DNA from: DATGKR01 sp035294565
GTDB lineage: Bacteria > Actinomycetota > Acidimicrobiia > Acidimicrobiales > Palsa-688
Reading direction: 5' to 3'
DNA length: 64,000 nucleotides
Assembly: GCA_035294565.1 (NCBI GenBank)
Contig: DATGKR010000009.1
Span: 1 to 64,000 of the forward strand
Shown: piece after piece, positions 52,093 through 61,661 of the stretch
How positions within the stretch are numbered: position 1 is the stretch's first letter
Layout: the number at the start of each line of letters is the position of its first letter
Translations under genes and position numbers: made by a program
The notes under the pieces: generated by a model
The model's input: the letters and a program-made list of their open reading frames with translations, nothing else
Databases searched by the model: none
Told to the model about the DNA's origin: nothing

Positions 52093-53473
52093 GGGCGGGC
52101 TCGACACGGGTCGCCAGGTCCCACAGGTCCGGTACGAGCTCCCTGCAGGACACGAACCCGAAGCCGATCCGATCCTCGTAGGAGAGGACGGTGATGTTCA
52201 GGCCCATCCCGTCGAGAATCGGCCCCAGCGGGTACAGGCCGAGCAGCCGTCCCCCGGCGAAGTAGAGCGGGATCGGCGGCCCCGGCACGTTGGAGACCAG
52301 GAAGTTGAGCGCCGGCGGGTGCCGGTCGGCGAGCTCCATCTGGGAGTAGAGCCGCATGGCGAGGCCGAACAGGCGCGGCCCGGAGAACTCCAGCCAGTCC
52401 TGCAGGACGTCCGCCCCTATGGCCTTGAACTCCTCCTTGGCGTCCTTGGTGGACTCGCGGATCGAAAGGAGGCGCTCCACCGGGTCGTCGACGTCGGTGG
52501 CCAGCGAAACGAACATGGCCGAGATCAGGTTTGCGCCGAATGACGCTGCGTCCTCACCCCGGGTGGACACGGGCACCCCTGCTATCAGCGGACGGTCGGG
52601 CAGGGCTCGCTGCGACGCCAGCCAGCTCCGCACGGCGGAGGCGCACAGCGCGAGAACGACGTCGTTGACGGTCGTGCCGAAGAAGTCCTTGACCGACCGC
52701 ACCTCTTCGAGCGAGACCCTCACGAAGGCCACGTTGCGGCGCGGGGTGATGGCCCGGTTGAACGGGGTCGGCGGAGCGGAGAAAGGCGCGGCCATCCCGC
52801 CGGACGCCCCCCGCCGGCGCAGCGCGAGGGCGAGCGCCCCCATCGCCGTGCCGGCGAGAGCTCCGGGCAGGAGCAGCGGCCGCCGGAGCCGCTGGGCGAG
52901 ACCCTGGGCGAAGAGCTCCAGCTCACCCGGGTTGCTCACCACCGCCCGGGCCGGCGGCGGCTCGAGCGGGCCCGGGTCCGGCTCCAGGTCGAACAGGTGC
53001 ATCATCAGGTTGGCGCCCGACACGCCGTCGATGGTGGCGTGGTGCATCTTGGCGACCAGCCCGACGTTGCCACCCTCGAGCCCCTCGACGAACCACATGT
53101 CCCACAGCGGGCGGCTGCGGTCGAGGGGTATGGACGCGATCTCCCCGGCGAGCTCGGCGAGCTCTCGCGGGCCGCCCGGGCTGGGGCAGCCCACCCGGTG
53201 CACGTGGGCATCCAGGTCGAAGTCGGGGTCTTCGACCCAAACGGGGTGGGAGATGCGGAAGGGGACGTCGATCACCTTGCGGGTGAACGCCGGCGAGCGC
53301 GACAGCCGGCTGGCGGTGAACGCCCTCATCTTCTCGAACGAGTAGCCCCCGGGCATCGTCGAGGGGTCGAACACGAGCACGCCGGTGACGTGCAGCTGGT
53401 TCTTGGGGGTCTCGACGTAGAGCATCGTCGCGTCGAGCCCGCTCAGGCGTTCCACTGTCGACACGGCGCTCAC
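52013..53473 (-). CDS. Wax ester synthase/diacylglycerol acyltransferase (WS/DGAT)
   Basis: 486 residues. Esterifies acyl-CoA to diacylglycerol or fatty alcohols, forming storage lipid. Active-site HHxxxDG is present as KMHHATIDGVSG; LSGLDATMLYVETP at the N-terminus, NVAFVRVSLEEVRSVK, TVNDVVLALCASAVRSWL and LNFLVSNVPGP (PLW/NVPGP motifs) are typical. GTG start overlaps the PQQ-propeller stop (GTGA). The last 26 codons extend over the convergent hydrolase gene and are Arg/Pro-rich. Confidence 0.92.
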   Translation of the reverse strand: MSAVSTVERLSGLDATMLYVETPKNQLHVTGVLVFDPSTMPGGYSFEKMRAFTASRLSRSPAFTRKVIDVPFRISHPVWVEDPDFDLDAHVHRVGCPSPGGPRELAELAGEIASIPLDRSRPLWDMWFVEGLEGGNVGLVAKMHHATIDGVSGANLMMHLFDLEPDPGPLEPPPARAVVSNPGELELFAQGLAQRLRRPLLLPGALAGTAMGALALALRRRGASGGMAAPFSAPPTPFNRAITPRRNVAFVRVSLEEVRSVKDFFGTTVNDVVLALCASAVRSWLASQRALPDRPLIAGVPVSTRGEDAASFGANLISAMFVSLATDVDDPVERLLSIRESTKDAKEEFKAIGADVLQDWLEFSGPRLFGLAMRLYSQMELADRHPPALNFLVSNVPGPPIPLYFAGGRLLGLYPLGPILDGMGLNITVLSYEDRIGFGFVSCRELVPDLWDLATRVEPALKELLSRTKKRPPRRHPPRPAPARIR

Positions 53474-55371
53474 CCTACTGGCAGCGAGAAGGACCAGATC
53501 CCCGTCGCCTGGGGCGGGACGATCAGGCCGTCGAGCGACCCGTCCGACTCGCCCGTCCCCAGGTAGACGCTGCTGTCTGCGATCGCCGCCGCCGATGCCG
53601 GTACCGCGGCCAGCGGGAAAGCCCAAAGCGGCTGCCCGTTGTCGGCGTCGAAGGCTGCGACGCCGGCGGAGAAGGAGTCGGGAAGGAAAACGACGCCGCC
53701 GGTGTAGGTAGAGGCGGCGTAGGTGGGCATCGACGGGACGTCGTAGTCGACCTTCCCGGTCGCGGCGTCGACTGCGTGCAGGGAGGTCAAGCGTTGCGGG
53801 TCGGAGAGGACGCTCGTGTCCGGGCAGGCCGGGAGCAGGGGCAGCGGGGAGAGCCCCGGGCAGCTGGAGATGTTGGCGTCCCCGTCACCCGGGGTGCGGA
53901 CACCGTCGTTGCTGAAGGGGAGCGGCTCGGCGGAGGTGAAGAACGCCGTGGGCTTCCCGCCGGCAAGGCCGAGGGACGGCGAGCCGATCATGCCCCCGAT
54001 GGAGCCGACCGAGTCGGGGGAAAGCTGCCCGGGCTGGGCGATCTGGTTCTGCCACAGCTCGGCGCCGGTCGCCTCGCAGAGCCCGTAGGCGTAGCCGCTC
54101 TTGGAACCCTCGATCACCAGTCGACCCCCGGGGCATCCCTTCACCGACGGAACGTCGGCGAGGATGGGGCTCGACCCCATGTCGTCGTCGCCGCCGCCCG
54201 GCTCGTTGGGGTTGTTGTCGTAACGGTTGTAAGGCTCGATGAAATTCCACACCCGCACGCCGGTCACCGGGTCCAGCGCGAAAACCCCCTGGTTGTCGAC
54301 GTAGTCGCCGTGGGCGAGGGCGGCCGCGGGCGTGGGATCGGAGGAGCAGTTGGCCGTGGCGAAGACGACCAGGCCATCGAGGCTCCTCGCCCCGGACGCC
54401 GTGATCTGCTTCGGGTACCAACCCGGGGGTGGGATCTTCGCGGACCCTTGGTAGGTGTTGTCACCTGGCGGGTCGACGTAGGTGTTGTCGAGGGCGGGGG
54501 AGGACCACACGTCTCCGCAGTCGTCTGCTACCGGAGCCGCGTCGCGTACCCGGCTGCAGGAGGGGTTGGCGGCGCCGTCGCCACAGCTGAGGGTCGCGGC
54601 GTCCGAGCCTGCGAACTCAGAAGGCGTGAGGGTGATGTCACGGATCGGGACGTACTTCCAGAGCAGGGACCCGCTGAGGGCGTCGAAAGCCATGAACCCC
54701 GTCCAAGCCACCCCCGAGCTGTCGTTGGTGTCGTTGCCGATCAGCACCTCGGGTGGGTCGACCGAGGTGTCGACGACCGGCGAGGATTCGATCTCGACGA
54801 CGCTGGTCGGCTTGGCCGGATCCGTGTCCTGCGCCCACAGACAGCGGCCCGTTCCGGCGTCTAGGGCGAACAAAGAGGCGCCGGCCGCCACGTAGACGAT
54901 GCGTCGACCAGCAACGGTCTCCACGGCTGGCGAGGCAGTGATCTCACCGTAGCTCGGCTGGTGACGGTCTGCGTGCGGGTCGGCCGCGTCGAGAAAGCAG
55001 TCGTGGGGCGCCGTCGTGTCGAAGTTCCATTCGACGGCTCCGTCCGAGCGGTTCAGGGCGTAGAACTCGCCGGTCGAGTCGCCGGCGAAGACCGAGCCGA
55101 AGGCGACCGCCGGGGTGTCAGTGACAGTGCCAGGAGTGGAGAAGAACCACGACGGGCGCAGCTGTGAGACGTTCGCCGCGTCGATGGCCGAGCACACGTC
55201 GCCGGTGTGGGCAGGGTCTGCCTGGTACATCGGCCAGGAGCCCTGCGACTGGCAGCCAGCTTTCGGGCGGGCCGGCCGTCCCTGGGTGGCAAGCGCCGCC
55301 TGCGCGCTGAGAACACTCGCGCAGCAGGCGAGCAGCGCGGCAGTTGCGGCGATCAGGCGGCGGTTGAGCAA
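53470..55371 (-). CDS. Exported PQQ-type beta-propeller protein (polyvinyl-alcohol-dehydrogenase-like)
   Basis: 633 residues. Signal peptide (LIAATAALLACCASVLSAQA), then repeated propeller strands of the PQQ-enzyme type (SVFAGDSTGEFYALNRSDGAVEW, LFALDAGTGRCLW, GVFALDPVTGVRVW, AFDADNGQPLWAF). SWPMYQADPAHTGD matches the N-terminus of polyvinyl-alcohol dehydrogenases, but no CxxCH heme site is present, so it lacks the cytochrome domain. Many cysteines suggest disulfides. Could be an oxidoreductase or only a structural propeller. TTG start; coupled to WS/DGAT by GTGA. Confidence 0.83.
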   Translation of the reverse strand: MLNRRLIAATAALLACCASVLSAQAALATQGRPARPKAGCQSQGSWPMYQADPAHTGDVCSAIDAANVSQLRPSWFFSTPGTVTDTPAVAFGSVFAGDSTGEFYALNRSDGAVEWNFDTTAPHDCFLDAADPHADRHQPSYGEITASPAVETVAGRRIVYVAAGASLFALDAGTGRCLWAQDTDPAKPTSVVEIESSPVVDTSVDPPEVLIGNDTNDSSGVAWTGFMAFDALSGSLLWKYVPIRDITLTPSEFAGSDAATLSCGDGAANPSCSRVRDAAPVADDCGDVWSSPALDNTYVDPPGDNTYQGSAKIPPPGWYPKQITASGARSLDGLVVFATANCSSDPTPAAALAHGDYVDNQGVFALDPVTGVRVWNFIEPYNRYDNNPNEPGGGDDDMGSSPILADVPSVKGCPGGRLVIEGSKSGYAYGLCEATGAELWQNQIAQPGQLSPDSVGSIGGMIGSPSLGLAGGKPTAFFTSAEPLPFSNDGVRTPGDGDANISSCPGLSPLPLLPACPDTSVLSDPQRLTSLHAVDAATGKVDYDVPSMPTYAASTYTGGVVFLPDSFSAGVAAFDADNGQPLWAFPLAAVPASAAAIADSSVYLGTGESDGSLDGLIVPPQATGIWSFSLPVG

Positions 55372-55404
55372 CGGTGAACCCCCAGAACAAGATCTGTCTC
55401 AGTT

Positions 55405-55410
55405 GTTATA
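55405..55410 (-). promoter_or_regulatory. Predicted -10 box (TATAAC) for the PQQ-propeller gene
   Basis: TATAAC on the minus strand in an AT-rich spot 33 bases before the TTG at 55371. The rest of the 175-base gap to ettA is GC-rich hairpin-forming sequence without a gene. Confidence 0.4.
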
Positions 55411-55546
55411 TACGCCCTGGGCGGCGCGGTTCCTGCCGGGGAATGCGGCTACCTGGGAAACCCGCGACCAGGGGCGCCCACGGCCGCTGGCGGGGCGCCG
55501 GGGGTAACGCGCCGCCGCCCGGTGGGGCGGGTCCGGAGGCGGGCGG

Positions 55547-57226
55547 CTAGTCGCGGACGAGCGGTTTGTAGCGGACCCGGTGGGGGGTGTCGGCCTCGCC
55601 GCCGAGGCGTTTCCTCCGGTCCTCCTCGTAGCTCGAGAAGTTCCCCTCCCACCAGCGCACCTGCGAGTCACCCTCGAAGGCGAGGACATGCGTGGCGATG
55701 CGGTCGAGGAACCACCGGTCGTGGCTGATGACCACCACGCAGCCGGGGAACTCGAGCAGGCCGTCCTCGAGGGCTCTCAACGTGTCCACGTCGAGGTCGT
55801 TGGTCGGCTCGTCCAGGAGCAGCACGTTCCCGCCGGCGCGCAACACCTTCGCCAGGTTCACCCTGTTGCGTTCGCCGCCCGAGAGGCTCCCGACCGGCTT
55901 CTGCTGGTCGGATCCCTTGAAGCCGAACGCCGCCGCGTAGGCGCGCCCGTGAACCTCCCGGCCGCCTACGACGAGGCGCTCCTGACCGCCGGACACCTCC
56001 TCGAAGACCGTCTTGGCGGGATCCAGCGTCTCGCGCGTCTGGTCGGCGTAGGCGAGCACGACGCTCTCACCCACGCGTATCGACCCCCCGTCGGGTTCCT
56101 CCAGACCGGCGATCATTCGGAACAGGGTTGTCTTCCCGGTCCCGTTCGCCCCGATCACCCCTACTATGCCTCCAGGGGGCAGAGAGAAGCTGAGCCCGTC
56201 GATCAGCAGGCGGTCCCCGTAGCCCTTGCGGACGTCGGCGGCCTCGACAACGAGGTCGCCCAGCCTCGGGCCCGGCGGGATGGTCAGCTCCAGCCTTTCG
56301 CCCCTGCGCTCAGACGCCTCCGCGTCGGCGACCAGCTGGTTGTACGCCGTCACCCTCGCCTTGCTCTTGGCCTGACGGGCCCGCGGCGACATGCGGATCC
56401 ACTCCAGCTCGCGCTCGAGGGTTCGCTGCCTGGCGCGGTCCGCCTTCTCCTCCCCGGCCAGGCGGGCCTGCTTCTGCTCCAGCCACGAGGAGTAGTTCCC
56501 CTCCCAGGGGATGCCGAAGCCACGGTCGAGCTCGAGGATCCAGGCCGCCACGTTGTCGAGGAAGTAGCGGTCGTGCGTCACGGCGACAACGGTGCCGGGG
56601 TACTCCTGCAGCGTCCGTTCCAGCCAGGCGACGGACTCGGCGTCGAGATGGTTGGTCGGCTCGTCGAGCAGGAGCAGGTCCGGAGCGGACAGGAGCAGGC
56701 GGCACAGGGCTACGCGCCGGCGTTCGCCCCCGGAGAGGGTGGACACCTCCGCCTCGCCGGGCGGCAGCCGCAGGGCGTCCATGGCGATCTCCAGGCGCCT
56801 GTCGAGCTCCCAGGCCCCTGCCGCGTCGATCCGGTCCTGCAGGTCCGCCTGTTCGGCGAGGAGCTTGTCGAAGTCGGCGCCCGGCTCGCCCATCGCTACG
56901 CACACCTCCTCGTAGCGCTGCAGCAGGCGCTTGGCCTCGGCCACGCCGTCGGCGACGTTGCCGGCCACGTCCTTGGACGGGTCGAGCTGCGGCTCCTGTG
57001 GCAGGTACCCGGCGGTGAAACCGGGTGTCATCCGGGCCTCGCCGGTGTAGCCGTCGTCCTCGCCGGCCATGATGCGCAGCAGCGAGGACTTGCCCGAGCC
57101 GTTGGCCCCAATCACGCCGATCTTGGCGCCCGGGTAGAAGGACAAGCTGATGCCGCGCAGCACCTCCCGGTCGGGTGGGTAGAAGCGGCGCAGGTCGCGC
57201 ATGGTGAAGATGAACTGGGCGGGCAT
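55547..57226 (-). CDS. ettA: Energy-dependent translational throttle protein, ABC-F ATPase
   Basis: 559 residues with two ABC domains and no membrane part. Walker A GANGSGKSSLL and GANGTGKTTLF, signatures LSGGERRRVALC and LSGGERNRVNLAK, Walker B LLLLDEPTNHLD and VLLLDEPTNDLD, plus the P-site tRNA-interaction linker (ERELEWIRMSPRARQAKSKAR). Length and linker fit EttA, which gates the ribosome in response to ATP level. Divergent from sucA, 44 bases apart. Confidence 0.95.
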   Translation of the reverse strand: MPAQFIFTMRDLRRFYPPDREVLRGISLSFYPGAKIGVIGANGSGKSSLLRIMAGEDDGYTGEARMTPGFTAGYLPQEPQLDPSKDVAGNVADGVAEAKRLLQRYEEVCVAMGEPGADFDKLLAEQADLQDRIDAAGAWELDRRLEIAMDALRLPPGEAEVSTLSGGERRRVALCRLLLSAPDLLLLDEPTNHLDAESVAWLERTLQEYPGTVVAVTHDRYFLDNVAAWILELDRGFGIPWEGNYSSWLEQKQARLAGEEKADRARQRTLERELEWIRMSPRARQAKSKARVTAYNQLVADAEASERRGERLELTIPPGPRLGDLVVEAADVRKGYGDRLLIDGLSFSLPPGGIVGVIGANGTGKTTLFRMIAGLEEPDGGSIRVGESVVLAYADQTRETLDPAKTVFEEVSGGQERLVVGGREVHGRAYAAAFGFKGSDQQKPVGSLSGGERNRVNLAKVLRAGGNVLLLDEPTNDLDVDTLRALEDGLLEFPGCVVVISHDRWFLDRIATHVLAFEGDSQVRWWEGNFSSYEEDRRKRLGGEADTPHRVRYKPLVRD

Positions 57227-57235
57227 GGCCCGACC

Positions 57236-57241
57236 AGTCTG
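57236..57241 (-). promoter_or_regulatory. Possible -10 box (CAGACT) for ettA
   Basis: CAGACT on the minus strand, 9 bases before the ATG at 57226; same spacing as the TAGACT boxes but with C at the first position. Confidence 0.35.
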
Positions 57242-57255
57242 CCCGAGGGCGGGCG

Positions 57256-57261
57256 TACGCT
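57256..57261 (+). promoter_or_regulatory. Predicted -10 box (TACGCT), leaderless promoter of sucA
   Basis: TACGCT 9 bases before the ATG at 57271. Confidence 0.5.
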
Positions 57262-57270
57262 GGTCTTGTT

Positions 57271-60200
57271 ATGGCCCCCACGACGCGCGAGCCGGCCAGC
57301 TTCGGACCCAACGCCTGGCTGGTGGACGAAATGTACGAGCAGTACCGACAGGATCCGGCATCGGTGAACGAGAGCTGGCGGGAGTTCTTCGAGAACTACC
57401 GCCCCGGAGGGGCGAACCTGGCACGTCCGTCCACCCCGGCGCCATCCGCGACGGCCGTCGAGGACGGCGAGGCTGCGGCGGGGTCCGCTGCACCCCCCGT
57501 CTCGCAGCCTCCCGACTCCGCCGGGGTGTCGACGGCGGCGCAGGCCGGCCCGGCGGGGACCTCCGGCCGGACGGCCTTGCAGCCTGAAAGCTCTCGGGTG
57601 GCAGCCGCGCCGCAGGGCGCGCCGCTCCGCGGCGCGGCCGCCCGCGTCGCTGCCAACATGACGGCCAGCCTCGCCGTCCCCACGGCGACCAGCTTCCGGG
57701 TGATCCCCGCCCGCCTGCTCGAGGTCAACCGCACCATCTTGAACAACCAGCTCTCCAGGACGGGGGCGGCCGGCAAGGTCAGCTTCACCCACCTGATCGG
57801 CTACGCCGTGGTCGAAGCGGTGCGGGCGGTCCCCAGCATGAACTCGTCCTTCGTCGAGGCGTCGGGCAGCCCGTCGGTCGTCCGCCACGAGCATCTCGGG
57901 CTCGGCATTGCCGTCGACGTCGAGAAGCCCGACGGCTCGAGGACGTTGATGGTGCCGGTCGTCAGGGACGCCGACACCCTCGACTTCCGCCAGTTCTGGT
58001 CGGCCTACGAGGACCTGGTGCGCAAGGTCCGCACCGGCAAGGTCGCCGCCGACGACCTGGCGGGCGCGACCGTCACGCTGACCAACCCGGGGACCATCGG
58101 GACGGTCCAGTCCGTACCCCGCCTCATGCCCGGCCAGGGGGCGATCATCGGCGTGGGCAGCATCGACTACCCGGCCGAATGGCAGGCCGCCGACCGCCGC
58201 GTCCTCGCCGAGCTGGGGGTGTCGAAGGTGGTGACCGTGACCAGCACCTACGACCACCGCATCATCCAGGGCGCCGAGTCGGGCCTCTTCCTCCAGAAGG
58301 TCCACCGTCTGCTGATCGGCGAGGACGGCTTCTACCGGCGGGTGTTCCGCTCCATGGGCGTCCCCTACGAGCCGGTGCCTTTCCACCAGGACGTCAACGA
58401 CCTCGCCGAGGGTGCCGACCTGCACATCCGCAAGCAGATGGAGGTCGACAATCTCATCAACATGTACCGGGTGCGGGGCCACCTGATAGCCCATCTCGAC
58501 CCGCTCGACTGGAAAGACCCCCAGATGCACCCGGAGCTCGACCCCCAGAGCCACGGGTTGTCCGTCTGGGATCTCGACAGGGAGTTCCTGACCAACGGCC
58601 TCGCCGGGTCGGAACGGATGAAGCTGGGCGACATCCTGGGTGTTCTGCGCGACGCCTACTGCCGGACGGTCGGCGTCGAGTACATGCACATCCAGGAGCC
58701 GGACCAGAAGCGCTGGATCCAGGAGCACGTCGAGGGGGTCTCGACGGCGCTCAGCACCGAGGAGCAGCGCTGGATCCTCGACCGGCTCAACGCGGCCGAG
58801 GCGCTGGAGCAGTTCCTCAACACGAAGTACATAGGCCAGAAGCGCTTCGGGCTGGAAGGGGGGGAATCGGCGATCCCGATGATCGACGCGATCCTCGACC
58901 GGGCGGCGTCGGAGGGGCTGTCGCAGGCGGTGATCGGGATGGCCCACCGCGGGCGCCTCAACGTTTTGATCAACATCGTCGGAAAGAGCTACGGCGAGCT
59001 GTTCGACGAGTTCGAGGGGTACATAGACCCGGGCACCGTCCAGGGCTCTGGGGACGTCAAGTACCACAAGGGTTTCAAGGGTAAGTTCACCGGCCGCTCG
59101 GGGGTGCCGATCGAGGTGACCCTCGCGTCGAACCCGTCGCACCTCGAGGCGGTGGACCCCGTCGTCGAAGGCATGGCCCGCGCCTTCCAGGACCAGTTTC
59201 CGGAAAAAGGTCCGCATCCCGCGCTGCCCCTTCTCATCCACGGGGACGCCGCCTTCGCCGGACAGGGGGTGGTGGCCGAGACGCTCAACATGTCCGCCCT
59301 GCCCGGCTACGAAACGGGGGGGACCGTCCACCTCGTGATCAACAACCAGCTGGGGTTCACCACCAACCCCGAGTCAGCCCGCTCGTCGGTGTACGCCACC
59401 GACGTGGCCAAGATGGTGCAGGCGCCGATCTTCCACGTGAACGGCGACGACCCCGAGGCCTGCGTGCGCGTCGGACGCCTCGCCTTCGCCTTCCGCCAGC
59501 AGTTCCACAAGGACGTGGTGATCGACTTGGTCTGCTACCGCCGCTACGGCCACAACGAGCAGGACGACCCTTCCCTGACCCAACCGCTGCTCTACCAGCT
59601 GATCAAAGAGCACCGCAGTGTCCGCAAGCTCTACACGGAAGCCCTGGTCCGCCGTGGGGACATCGACCTCGACCAGGCCGAGGCGGCCCTCAAGGACTTC
59701 TCGGCCCGTCTTCAAGCGGCGCTGGAGGAGACGCGCGCCTCGGCGCCTCCGAGGCCGACGCGGCTGCCCCCGCCACCCGAGCCGGCACCCGTGCTGCCGC
59801 CGCTCGAGACAGGTGTCGAGATCGAGGGCCTGCAGAAGGTCGTCGACGCGCTGCAGACCTTCCCTGACGGGTTCACCATCCACCCCAAGCTGGTCAAGGT
59901 CTTCGATGCCCGCTCGCGTCTCTGGGAGTCGGGGGAGGTCGACTGGGCCCTCGGCGAGGCGCTCGCCTACGGCACGCTGCTGCTCGAGGGCAGGGACGTG
60001 CGCCTCGCCGGCCAGGACACCAGGCGGGGCACTTTCGGCCACCGCAACGCGGCCGTCGTCGACTACGCGACCGGCGTCGAGTACGTGCCCCTGGCGGCCC
60101 TCGGCCCGGGCCGTTTCTTCGTCTACGACTCCCTTCTCTCGGAGTACGCGGCCCTGGGGTTCGAATACGGGTACTCCCTCGTCGCGCGCGACGGCCTCGT

Positions 60201-60954
60201 CGCCTGGGAGGCGCAGTTCGGCGATTTCGTCAACGGGGCCGAGATCGTCATCGACCAGTTCCTCGCCGCCGCCGAGATCAAGTGGGGACAGACGTCGGGT
60301 CTGACCCTTCTGCTGCCCCACGGCTACGAGGGCCAGGGCGCCGAGCACTCGTCCGCCCGGCTGGAACGATTCTTGGAGCTGTGCGCCGAGGACAACATGC
60401 AGGTGGCCAACGCCACGACCGCCGCTCAGCTGTTCCACCTGCTACGAAGGCAAGTCCTGCGTACCAGCCGCAAGCCGCTCGTGCTCCTCACCCCCAAGCG
60501 CTACCTGCGGGGCAGGGAGGCGTACAGCCGAGTGGCGGAGTTCACGGCCGGGCATTTCCGCGAGGTTCTCCTGCCGGACACCCCCGACCCGGAGGCGGTG
60601 CGAAGGGTGCTGCTGGCCACCGGCAAGGTGGCGTTGGACGTGATGGGGGCTCAGGCCAAGGCCGGTCGGAAGGACGTTGCCGTCGTCAGGGTGGAGCAGC
60701 TCTACCCGTGGCCAGCCGACCAGCTCGCCTCCGCAGTTGCGGCCTTCGAACGCGCCGAGGAGGTCGTCTGGGTCCAGGAGGAGCCGGAGAACATGGGAGC
60801 TGCGACCTTCGTGCGCGACCGCCTCGAGTCGTTGTTCGCCTCCGACTTCAAGCTGGGGCAGGTCGCCCGAGCGGCGTCGGGGTCGCCGGCCACGGGCAGC
60901 CATGCGATGCACGAGCTCGAGCAGGAGGACCTGCTGGCACGGGCGCTCGGCTAG
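57271..60954 (+). CDS. kgd: Multifunctional 2-oxoglutarate metabolism enzyme (fused E2-E1, Kgd type)
   Basis: 1227 residues. N-terminal E1-type segment (FGPNAWLVDEMYEQYRQDP), an Ala/Pro linker, an E2o-like acyltransferase domain without lipoyl domain (about 140-345, active-site STYDHRIIQGAESG), then the thiamine-diphosphate E1o domain (from about 390) with GMAHRGRLNVL, GDAAFAGQGVV, DLVCYRRYGHNEQDDP and PHGYEGQGAEHSSAR. As in mycobacterial Kgd it can act in the 2-oxoglutarate dehydrogenase complex or as carboligase/decarboxylase. Its stop is in a CTAG shared with the convergent HAD gene. Confidence 0.96.
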   Translation: MAPTTREPASFGPNAWLVDEMYEQYRQDPASVNESWREFFENYRPGGANLARPSTPAPSATAVEDGEAAAGSAAPPVSQPPDSAGVSTAAQAGPAGTSGRTALQPESSRVAAAPQGAPLRGAAARVAANMTASLAVPTATSFRVIPARLLEVNRTILNNQLSRTGAAGKVSFTHLIGYAVVEAVRAVPSMNSSFVEASGSPSVVRHEHLGLGIAVDVEKPDGSRTLMVPVVRDADTLDFRQFWSAYEDLVRKVRTGKVAADDLAGATVTLTNPGTIGTVQSVPRLMPGQGAIIGVGSIDYPAEWQAADRRVLAELGVSKVVTVTSTYDHRIIQGAESGLFLQKVHRLLIGEDGFYRRVFRSMGVPYEPVPFHQDVNDLAEGADLHIRKQMEVDNLINMYRVRGHLIAHLDPLDWKDPQMHPELDPQSHGLSVWDLDREFLTNGLAGSERMKLGDILGVLRDAYCRTVGVEYMHIQEPDQKRWIQEHVEGVSTALSTEEQRWILDRLNAAEALEQFLNTKYIGQKRFGLEGGESAIPMIDAILDRAASEGLSQAVIGMAHRGRLNVLINIVGKSYGELFDEFEGYIDPGTVQGSGDVKYHKGFKGKFTGRSGVPIEVTLASNPSHLEAVDPVVEGMARAFQDQFPEKGPHPALPLLIHGDAAFAGQGVVAETLNMSALPGYETGGTVHLVINNQLGFTTNPESARSSVYATDVAKMVQAPIFHVNGDDPEACVRVGRLAFAFRQQFHKDVVIDLVCYRRYGHNEQDDPSLTQPLLYQLIKEHRSVRKLYTEALVRRGDIDLDQAEAALKDFSARLQAALEETRASAPPRPTRLPPPPEPAPVLPPLETGVEIEGLQKVVDALQTFPDGFTIHPKLVKVFDARSRLWESGEVDWALGEALAYGTLLLEGRDVRLAGQDTRRGTFGHRNAAVVDYATGVEYVPLAALGPGRFFVYDSLLSEYAALGFEYGYSLVARDGLVAWEAQFGDFVNGAEIVIDQFLAAAEIKWGQTSGLTLLLPHGYEGQGAEHSSARLERFLELCAEDNMQVANATTAAQLFHLLRRQVLRTSRKPLVLLTPKRYLRGREAYSRVAEFTAGHFREVLLPDTPDPEAVRRVLLATGKVALDVMGAQAKAGRKDVAVVRVEQLYPWPADQLASAVAAFERAEEVVWVQEEPENMGAATFVRDRLESLFASDFKLGQVARAASGSPATGSHAMHELEQEDLLARALG

Positions 60955-61601
60955 TCGCCGTCGGAAAGCGGGAAGCCGACGAGCTCTTCGAGCTCGCGAA
61001 GCGCTCGGTCCGGCTCGACGACCTTGATCGTCCGCATGCCGAGCGCCCGCGCCGGCTTGAGGTTGATCCCGAGATCGTCGAGGAACACCGCCTCTTCGGG
61101 TTCGACGGCGAGCGCCTCGAGGGCGATCTCGTAGAAGCGAGGGTCGGGTTTGCGGTGGCCCACGCTCGACGACTCCACCACCACGTCGAAGTGGGCGAGC
61201 AGCTCCTGGTAGCCCTCCTGCGCCTCGCCGCCGGGCACGACGAAGTTGTTCGTGAGGAGAGCCGTTTTCAGCCGATCGTGGCAGCGGCGCACGGCTTCGA
61301 CCATCTCGGGCCGGATCTCCCCGCGGATCAACCCCAGGAGCTCCGCCGCGTCGACCTTCGCACCTGCTGCCTCCGCCTCGGCCTCGAAGAGCACGACGAA
61401 CTCGTCGACGCTCACTTCGGAGCGCTCGAGGCGTGCCCAGGCGTTGCGGTCGGGGTTCGTCGCGTTGAGCTTGCGGATGAAGCCGGCCGGCAGGTTGTTG
61501 TCCTGTTCGTATCGGGCGAAGGCTTCGAAGGGGCTGGCGGTTATGACCCCGCCGAAGTCCCAGAGGACCGCCTGCAGCGCCCGGGGCGGTGGTTGCGGCA
61601 C
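60951..61601 (-). CDS. HAD-family hydrolase (epoxide-hydrolase-N-like)
   Basis: 216 residues. HAD motifs: AVLWDFGGVIT (motif I, with Gly replacing the second Asp, as in the soluble-epoxide-hydrolase N-domain subgroup), ALLTNNF (II), GHRKPDPRFYEIAL (III, Lys) and AVFLDDLGINLKPAR (IV). The missing second Asp is typical for that branch. Probably a phosphatase of small substrates. GTG at 61601 is preferred over GTG 61610 because TAGAGT lies 7 bases upstream. Confidence 0.88.
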   Translation of the reverse strand: MPQPPPRALQAVLWDFGGVITASPFEAFARYEQDNNLPAGFIRKLNATNPDRNAWARLERSEVSVDEFVVLFEAEAEAAGAKVDAAELLGLIRGEIRPEMVEAVRRCHDRLKTALLTNNFVVPGGEAQEGYQELLAHFDVVVESSSVGHRKPDPRFYEIALEALAVEPEEAVFLDDLGINLKPARALGMRTIKVVEPDRALRELEELVGFPLSDGD

Positions 61602-61608
61602 CCGGCGC

Positions 61609-61614
61609 ACTCTA
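61609..61614 (-). promoter_or_regulatory. Predicted -10 box (TAGAGT), leaderless promoter of the HAD gene
   Basis: TAGAGT on the minus strand, 7 bases before the GTG at 61601 and overlapping the alternative GTG at 61610. Confidence 0.45.
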
Positions 61615-61661
61615 GAGGCTCCGCTACCTCCGCCACCGCGGCTGCTTGACTCTACGGAAGC

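Noticed and set aside
57112..59331. 739-codon minus-strand ORF antisense to kgd
   Set aside because: Antisense shadow of the well-conserved E1 domain.
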